Positions 6,090 through 10,382 of a DNA stretch of 10,382 nucleotides are shown here, piece by piece. The notes below the pieces were generated by a model. It was given only the letters and a program-made list of their open reading frames with translations, ran no database searches and was not told the DNA's origin. This stretch comes from Chloroflexota bacterium. Its GTDB lineage: Bacteria > Chloroflexota > Anaerolineae > Anaerolineales > UBA4823. The position numbers were made by a program, and so were the translations under genes. Position 1 is the stretch's first letter. Each line of letters begins with the position of its first letter. The stretch covers positions 1-10,382 of the forward strand of contig JAUWLJ010000042.1 of the NCBI GenBank assembly GCA_030613705.1, given 5' to 3'.

Positions 6090-7526
6090 ATGAATCAAGA
6101 AACACGTCTCGAGAAAGATTCACTTGGCGAAATAAGTGTTCCGGCGAACGCATTATACGGCGCTCAAACACAGCGCGCGGTGGAGAATTTCCCCATCTCT
6201 GGGCTGAAACCCTGGAGAGCGTTTATCTGGTCCATGGCGATAATCAAACAAGCTGCAGCGGAAGTCAACCGGGATTTAGGGATGCTGGATAGTGAACTGG
6301 CTGCGGCAATCACGAAGGCAGCACGGGAAGTAGTTGAGGGGAAATGGGAAGATCAATTCGTCATTGACCCCTTTCAAGCTGGCGCCGGCACCAGTCACAA
6401 CATGAACACCAATGAGGTGATCGCCAATCGGGCAACGCAAATCTTGGGTGGCAAGTCCGGTGAATACCTGGTAAACCCTAATGATCATGTCAACATGGCG
6501 CAATCGACGAACGACACCATCCCCACGGCGATCCGTTTAGGGTGCTTGTGGCGGTTGGATGAGCTCTTAGCAGCAATCGATGATCTGGGAGGCGCATTAC
6601 GCCAAAAGGCAGTCGAATTCGATGATGTCGTCAAATCTGGCCGCACCCACCTGCAAGATGCAGTTCCGGTTCGCCTGGGACAGGAATTCGGGGCTTATGC
6701 CCGGGCTGTAGAGCGCGATAGCGAGCGTATCCGCAGGTCTACTCAGGGGCTGCGCCGTCTTGGGATCGGTGGAACCGCAACTGGTAGCGGGTTGAATGCC
6801 CATCCCGAATACCACCAACGCATGGTTGAGAAATTGAAGCAGCTGACAGGATTGGAACTTTTCACCTCTGACGATCTTTTTGAGAGCATGCAGTCGATGG
6901 CAGACATTGCCGATTTTTCCGCCTCATTAAGAACTCTTGCGATCACCTTAACCCGCATCGCCAATGATCTCCGCCTGCTCTCCTCGGGTCCTGCGACGGG
7001 GTTGGATGAGATCCATCTGCCAGCAGTACAGCCAGGTTCGAGCATTATGCCTGGAAAAATCAACCCAGTGATGGCAGAGATGCTGAACATGGCGATGTAC
7101 CATGTGCAAGGCTGCGATCATACCATCGCTTTGTCAGCCCAGGCTGGACAGCTGGAGCTCAACGTGATGATGCCGATCATCGCTCACAATGTGTTTGAAA
7201 TGATGCAGGTCACCATTGGATCGGTGCGGGCATTCAGCGAGAAATGCGTAGCAGGATTGCAGGTCAACAGGGAAAAAGCTGAGGGCTGGTTAGACAAGAA
7301 CGCTATTGTTGTCACCGCGTTGAATCCATTGATCGGGTATACTGCCGGTGCTGCGCTGGTTAAGGAAGCCTTAGCTTCCAATGTGACCATTCGGGCAGTG
7401 GCGTTAGAGAAAGCCAAGTCAGGCAGCTTAATCCATGTGAAGGAAGATCGCCCGGTGAAACAAGAAGAGATCGAGTCTGCGCTCAACGATCTGAGACGAT
7501 TAACTGAAGGAGGGCTCGTCGGCTGA
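6090..7526 (+). CDS. aspA: Aspartase/fumarase superfamily lyase, probably aspartate ammonia-lyase
   Basis: A 478-residue class II fumarase/aspartase protein that makes fumarate from aspartate (aspartase, EC 4.3.1.1) or malate (fumarase). Active-site stretches are intact: GAGTSHNMNTNEV at 98-110, QSTND at 138-142, GRTHLQDAVP at 184-193, and the signature PGSSIMPGKINP at 315-326, whose serine loop carries the catalytic base. The aspartase call rests on GAGTSxNMN (class II fumarases usually have GSGTQSNMN), on ENFPISG near the N-terminus, on NDLRLLSSGP at 292-301 and on QAGQLELNVM at 351-360, all closer to bacterial aspartases. Class II fumarase remains possible. The start at 6090 is set by the SD TTGGAGGA with a 9-nt spacer; an in-frame TTG 90 bp upstream is unlikely. 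It is monocistronic, divergent from hutI and convergent with ppgK. Confidence 0.85.
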   Translation: MNQETRLEKDSLGEISVPANALYGAQTQRAVENFPISGLKPWRAFIWSMAIIKQAAAEVNRDLGMLDSELAAAITKAAREVVEGKWEDQFVIDPFQAGAGTSHNMNTNEVIANRATQILGGKSGEYLVNPNDHVNMAQSTNDTIPTAIRLGCLWRLDELLAAIDDLGGALRQKAVEFDDVVKSGRTHLQDAVPVRLGQEFGAYARAVERDSERIRRSTQGLRRLGIGGTATGSGLNAHPEYHQRMVEKLKQLTGLELFTSDDLFESMQSMADIADFSASLRTLAITLTRIANDLRLLSSGPATGLDEIHLPAVQPGSSIMPGKINPVMAEMLNMAMYHVQGCDHTIALSAQAGQLELNVMMPIIAHNVFEMMQVTIGSVRAFSEKCVAGLQVNREKAEGWLDKNAIVVTALNPLIGYTAGAALVKEALASNVTIRAVALEKAKSGSLIHVKEDRPVKQEEIESALNDLRRLTEGGLVG

Positions 7527-7681
7527 AATTGTAATATCGAGAACAAAATACGAGCACAATTAACACATGCGGTTATTCACGTTACTGAAACGGGAATCAA
7601 GAGGTAAAAATTCCTGATTGCAAGCATTGATGACCTGCCGGAATTAAATCTAAGATTTTTCATAAGGCATCGTTGGATAAT

Positions 7682-7702
7682 AAAACTTCGCCGGAGTTTT
7701 TT
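7682..7702. terminator. Bidirectional terminator between the aspartase-like gene and ppgK
   Basis: AAAACTTC and GGAGTTTT (7682-7700) form eight pairs with one G-T, around a GCC loop. On the + strand the stem runs into six Ts (7697-7702), ending the lyase transcript. On the minus strand it is followed by TTTTATTAT and lies 17 bp past the ppgK stop. It can serve both convergent genes. The remaining sequence 7527-7681 holds no gene I can see. Confidence 0.75.
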
Positions 7703-7719
7703 GCTGATACCGGGTGGAA

Positions 7720-8460
7720 TTAGTTTCCGTATTTACATGCTCCAACTGCCGCGCCAACAATGCCGGCTTCATTCAACATCTTGGCTGGCACTACCTCTGC
7801 CTGGACAGTGATATAGGGGAGAAATTCCTCATATTTCTTGCTGATACCCCCTCCCAGGATGATTAGGTCTGGCCAGAGCAATTTTTCCATTGTGTGCAGA
7901 TATTGATCGAAGCGGTGGCCCCATTTTTTCCAGGAGAGTTTCTCCCGTTTTCGGGCAGCATCGGAGGCGATCCATTCCGCTTCGACACCATCAATTTCAA
8001 GGTGACCAAACTCACTGTTGGGGAGCAGCTGACCGTTGGTGAAAAGAGCGCTGCCAAGCCCGGTACCGATTGTGACCACCATGACCACTCCCTGGCGATC
8101 TTTCCCTGCTCCAAAAGCCATCTCTGCTAAACCCGCGGCGTCGGCATCATTAATGATGCACGTTTTGCAGCCGGTGACTTTTTTGATAAATTTCGCGGCA
8201 TTTAAACCAACCCAATCATTGTGGATGTTGGCTGCTGTTAAGGTGACACCCTTGCGTACGACGCCTGGAAAACCAATACCCAAGTGTCCCTCCCAGTTGA
8301 AATGGTCCACGATTTTGAACACAGTTTCAGCGACCGGCTGTGGTTTGGCCGGGGAGGGGGTCTGCAAGCGGTAGCGCGCGGCGAGCAGGTTACCAGTGTC
8401 CGTCTCCACGGGTGCACCTTTAATCCCTGATCCTCCGATGTCTATTCCAAGAACTTCCAT
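7720..8460 (-). CDS. ppgK: Polyphosphate glucokinase (ROK family)
   Basis: Phosphorylates glucose to glucose 6-phosphate using inorganic polyphosphate, often also ATP (EC 2.7.1.63). It is a cytoplasmic ROK-fold kinase of 246 residues, the usual length for single-domain PpgK. Visible motifs: phosphate-binding loop GIDIGGSGIKGAPVE at 5-19, GIGFPGVV at 61-68, catalytic-type D105 in NDADAAGLAEM at 104-114, second phosphate loop TIGTGLGSALF at 130-140, and EFGHLEIDG at 150-158. The GIDIGGSGIKGAPV opening is typical of PpgK rather than of ATP glucokinases. Start choice: ATG at 8460 has a strong SD (AGGAGG, plus 8467-8472, 6-nt spacer) and begins at the first strand. The frame stays open 108 bp further upstream, but that stretch has no family resemblance. 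It appears to be transcribed alone. Confidence 0.93.
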   Translation of the reverse strand: MEVLGIDIGGSGIKGAPVETDTGNLLAARYRLQTPSPAKPQPVAETVFKIVDHFNWEGHLGIGFPGVVRKGVTLTAANIHNDWVGLNAAKFIKKVTGCKTCIINDADAAGLAEMAFGAGKDRQGVVMVVTIGTGLGSALFTNGQLLPNSEFGHLEIDGVEAEWIASDAARKREKLSWKKWGHRFDQYLHTMEKLLWPDLIILGGGISKKYEEFLPYITVQAEVVPAKMLNEAGIVGAAVGACKYGN

Positions 8461-8498
8461 TGGCTTCCTCCTGGTCAGCTTTGGCAATGAAGTTGTGC

Positions 8499-8528
8499 TT
8501 GACAATGGATTATGATCGAGATTATAAC
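8499..8528 (+). promoter_or_regulatory. Candidate + strand promoter with no gene directly downstream
   Basis: TTGACA (8499-8504), an 18-bp spacer and TATAAC (8523-8528) make a near-consensus sigma-70 pair pointing right. The -10 overlaps the minus-strand TATAAT. No + strand coding sequence starts until acs at 9152, so a transcript would run antisense to the methyltransferase remnant. It may be a chance match. Confidence 0.3.
8521..8526 (-). promoter_or_regulatory. Candidate -10 element for ppgK
   Basis: A perfect TATAAT on the minus strand (plus 8521-8526) lies 60 bp upstream of the ppgK ATG, giving a leader of about 54 nt that carries the AGGAGG SD. No recognisable -35 sits 16-18 bp upstream, so an activator or an alternative sigma factor might be needed, or the match is chance in an AT-rich spot. 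Confidence 0.35.
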
Positions 8529-8722
8529 CCGAACAGGCGCTTCCCCGGCTGAAGATAGTTGCCCGCATGATGGGTCTCCGCGACTTGACATTGTGCTAAG
8601 AGATATCTTTCCGTCCATCCAGAGATCTTTACCAGCATGAGTTTCGTTTGGATTGAACTATTACCATGCGAATATATTTACTAATTCCGCCACCGGATGT
8701 GTTTTGAGAAATTGTTAGATTA

Positions 8723-8955
8723 TTAACAGATACGGGGGAGAAAATGCCCCGTGCGCCCAGAATAACGCTGGTATTCATCCCCAGACTCCTGAACATCCAA
8801 ATGAGCAGGATTACTGCTGCGGACCCACCCAAGACCCCCAGCCAGCGGAGCCATCCTGGTAGGGGGAGAGATGCCCAAGCGATCGCCGGAGGGTATACCA
8901 AGTAGGCGAAGATTGCTAACCAAGTCAAACCTCCGCCGATCCTTAAGGCGATCAT
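8723..8955 (-). pseudogene. Internally deleted isoprenylcysteine-methyltransferase-like membrane protein
   Basis: From ATG 8955 (AAGGTG SD, 8-nt spacer) the frame encodes a hydrophobic N-terminus with about two membrane segments (LTWLAIFAYLVYPPAIAWA and GVLGGSAAVILLIWMF), then FRSLGMNTS, which looks like the start of an ICMT/PEMT-type methyltransferase. That frame then loses family resemblance and ends at 8629. Starting over the same bases, another frame reads SGDEYQRYSGRTGHFLPRI and a stop at 8723, matching the C-terminal end of the same family (GDEYxxYxxRTGRFLPR). The central catalytic region, with the SAM-binding GPYRxxRHP-type motif (roughly 100 residues), is missing. An internal deletion with loss of frame explains this. 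Family recognition is from memory. Confidence 0.65.
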
Positions 8956-9055
8956 GATGAAATCACCTTCATGGCGGCGGTCAATTTGATCTCCGGAGGA
9001 TTACTGCGCTTTTCGGCGAAAGTAGATCGAGATTGTCAGGCTGGTTACAATTGGG

Positions 9056-9084
9056 TTGACAACAAAGGGACATACCCGTAAAAT
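9056..9084 (+). promoter_or_regulatory. Sigma-70-type promoter of acs
   Basis: A consensus TTGACA (9056-9061), a 17-bp spacer and TAAAAT (9079-9084) point at acs. A start near 9091 gives a leader of about 60 nt ending in the SD GGAGG (9142-9146). It is the best-matching promoter in the window. Confidence 0.65.
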
Positions 9085-9151
9085 CGTTCTAAGTTCAGGG
9101 GGTCTTGCAATTATCTATTCGCTAAAATGCATAAATAGATTGGAGGAAATG

Positions 9152-10382
9152 ATGGCTCAGGCTAATGCAATGAATAACGAAATGGAAGGTGATATATATC
9201 ATCCTTCTGCGGAGGTTGTCTCGGCAGCATACATCCAGGATTACGATACGCTGTACCAGCGTTCCATGGAGGATCCCGAAGGTTTTTGGGCTGACCTGGC
9301 CGAAGAGCTGGATTGGTACCAGAAGTGGGATCGAGTTCTGGATGATAGCAATCCACCATTTTTCAAGTGGTTTGTGGGCGGAAAGACCAACATTATTCAA
9401 AATGCACTGGACCGACATGTTAAAACCTCTCGCAAGAACAAGTTAGCCCTGATCTGGGAAGGTGAGCCCGGGGATGTGCGCACTTTTTCTTATTTTGCGC
9501 TTAATCGAGAAGTATGTAAATTTGCCAACTTGCTGCGCGGCATGGGGGTCGAGAAGGGTGACATCGTCACGATTTACCTGCCGCGCATTCCGGAGCAGGT
9601 GATTGCTATGCTCGCCTGTGCCAAAATTGGGGCACCGCATAGCGTTGTTTATGGGGGTTTTAGCGTCGAATCCCTGGCTGAACGGATCGAAGATGCTGAA
9701 AGCCGGGTTCTGATCACTGCGGATGGCGGCTGGCTGCGCGGCAAAATTGTGCACCTAAAAGATATTGCCGATGAAGCCATGGCTCGCCAGCCAACGATCG
9801 AGAGCTGTATCGTTATCAAGCGGACAGGCCAGGATATCTATATGGAGCCGGGTCGTGACTATTGGTACGACGAATTGATGGGTTTACCAATTTCCAATTC
9901 CCAATGCGAAACTGAACCGATGGACGCAGAGGACCTGCTTTTTATCTTGTATACCTCTGGGACAACCGGCCGACCGAAAGGCGTAGTGCACACGCATGGC
10001 GGTTTTATGGTCTATACCTACGCCACCATGAAAAGCGTGTTCGATGTCAAAGATGAGGATCGTTGGTGGTGTGCAGCCGACCCAGGCTGGATTACCGGAC
10101 ACAGCTATATTGTCTATGGACCCCTGCTCAATGGGGCGACCAGTTTCATGTATGAAGGAGCGCCAACTCATCCGTACCCGAACCGCTGGTGGCGGATGAT
10201 TGAGAAATATGGGGTCACGATTCTGTATACTGCTCCGACGGCGATCCGCGGTTTGATGCGCTTTGGAGATGCATGGACAAAACGACATGATTTGAGCAGC
10301 CTGCGCTTGCTGGGAACTGTTGGTGAACCGATCAACCCAGAAGCCTGGCGTTGGTACTACACAGTTATCGGAAAAGAACGCT
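9152..10382 (+). CDS. acs: Acetyl-CoA synthetase, AMP-forming (partial, runs off right edge)
   Basis: Activates acetate (or a close short-chain acid) to acetyl-CoA via acetyl-AMP (EC 6.2.1.1), a soluble ANL-superfamily enzyme. The visible 410 residues, of about 650 expected, contain the N-terminal ACAS region ([21 protein letters not shown]), [14 protein letters not shown], the A3 phosphate loop [46 protein letters not shown] and the A5-region [18 protein letters not shown]. The tryptophan-rich acyl pocket fits a small substrate. The C-terminal domain with the regulatory acetylatable lysine lies beyond the edge. Two adjacent ATGs (9149, 9152) follow GGAGG (9142-9146). The second, with a 5-nt spacer, is preferred. 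No frame break is seen before the edge. Confidence 0.94.
   Translation, partial: MAQANAMNNEMEGDIYHPSAEVVSAAYIQDYDTLYQRSMEDPEGFWADLAEELDWYQKWDRVLDDSNPPFFKWFVGGKTNIIQNALDRHVKTSRKNKLALIWEGEPGDVRTFSYFALNREVCKFANLLRGMGVEKGDIVTIYLPRIPEQVIAMLACAKIGAPHSVVYGGFSVESLAERIEDAESRVLITADGGWLRGKIVHLKDIADEAMARQPTIESCIVIKRTGQDIYMEPGRDYWYDELMGLPISNSQCETEPMDAEDLLFILYTSGTTGRPKGVVHTHGGFMVYTYATMKSVFDVKDEDRWWCAADPGWITGHSYIVYGPLLNGATSFMYEGAPTHPYPNRWWRMIEKYGVTILYTAPTAIRGLMRFGDAWTKRHDLSSLRLLGTVGEPINPEAWRWYYTVIGKER

Noticed and set aside
7646..7660. Small AT-rich hairpin with Ts after the aspartase-like gene
   Set aside because: Only five weak pairs; the hairpin at 7682-7702 is far stronger and better placed.
8461..8568. 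36-residue N-terminal extension of PpgK
   Set aside because: It contains the SD and the -10 candidate, and PpgK proteins begin at the GIDIGGSG strand.
8585..8590. Second TTGACA on the + strand
   Set aside because: No -10-like hexamer at 16-19 bp and no downstream gene.
8629..8722. Remainder of the out-of-frame ORF behind the methyltransferase remnant
   Set aside because: Its translation has no resemblance to the family after the deletion point; it is simply open by chance to 8629.
9189..10288. ORFs on the minus strand and in other frames across acs
   Set aside because: They are shadows of the acs frame, which carries all the conserved motifs.
1..10382. CRISPR arrays, tRNA/rRNA genes, insertion sequences, riboswitches, phage or defence genes
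   Set aside because: No regular direct repeats, no tRNA-like cloverleaf, no transposase or integrase sequence and no paired terminal inverted repeats were recognised by eye.

Overview
The window reads as ordinary bacterial chromosome with moderate G+C, compact genes, good Shine-Dalgarno (SD) sites in front of several genes, and mostly central or catabolic metabolism. A polyphosphate glucokinase, an aspartase/fumarase-type lyase, HutI, an AMP-forming acetyl-CoA synthetase and the flavour of the small proteins fit a heterotrophic Chloroflexota, probably Anaerolineae. That placement is an impression from protein resemblance, not from a marker gene.

Layout. The 3' end of an unrecognised gene (3-119, +) is followed by surE (147-974, +). 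Converging on surE from the right are a MaoC/PhaJ-type hydratase (1075-1503, -) and, just upstream of it, the decayed C-terminal half of a DUF4910-type aminopeptidase-like gene (1529-2373, -). The latter has one frameshift, one in-frame stop and no N-terminal half. A two-gene + unit follows: a small probable ribbon-helix-helix protein (2495-2779) and a VOC/glyoxalase protein (2781-3131).

Next is a minus-strand cluster: hutI (4655-5908), an HD-domain hydrolase (4001-4642) and a receiver-domain protein with an unassigned helical C-terminus (3325-3945). It is closed by a convincing terminator at 3254-3290. The receiver gene also has a -10-like hexamer placed so that a transcript would start on its ATG.

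Divergent from hutI is an aspartase-like class II lyase (6090-7526, +) with its own promoter. It converges on polyphosphate glucokinase (7720-8460, -) across a hairpin that can terminate in both directions. Behind ppgK lies an isoprenylcysteine-methyltransferase-like pseudogene (8723-8955, -) whose middle is missing, with the two ends joined out of frame. The window ends inside acs (9152-10382, +), which has a near-consensus promoter.

Working together: HutI (histidine to glutamate route), the aspartase-like enzyme (aspartate to fumarate), PpgK (glucose entry using polyphosphate) and Acs (acetate activation) are all entry points into central carbon metabolism, but they sit in separate transcription units and I see no single pathway operon. 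The less ordinary content is the two gene remnants and the receiver protein's C-terminal region. I found no mobile element, CRISPR array, tRNA/rRNA, defence island or clearly new system.
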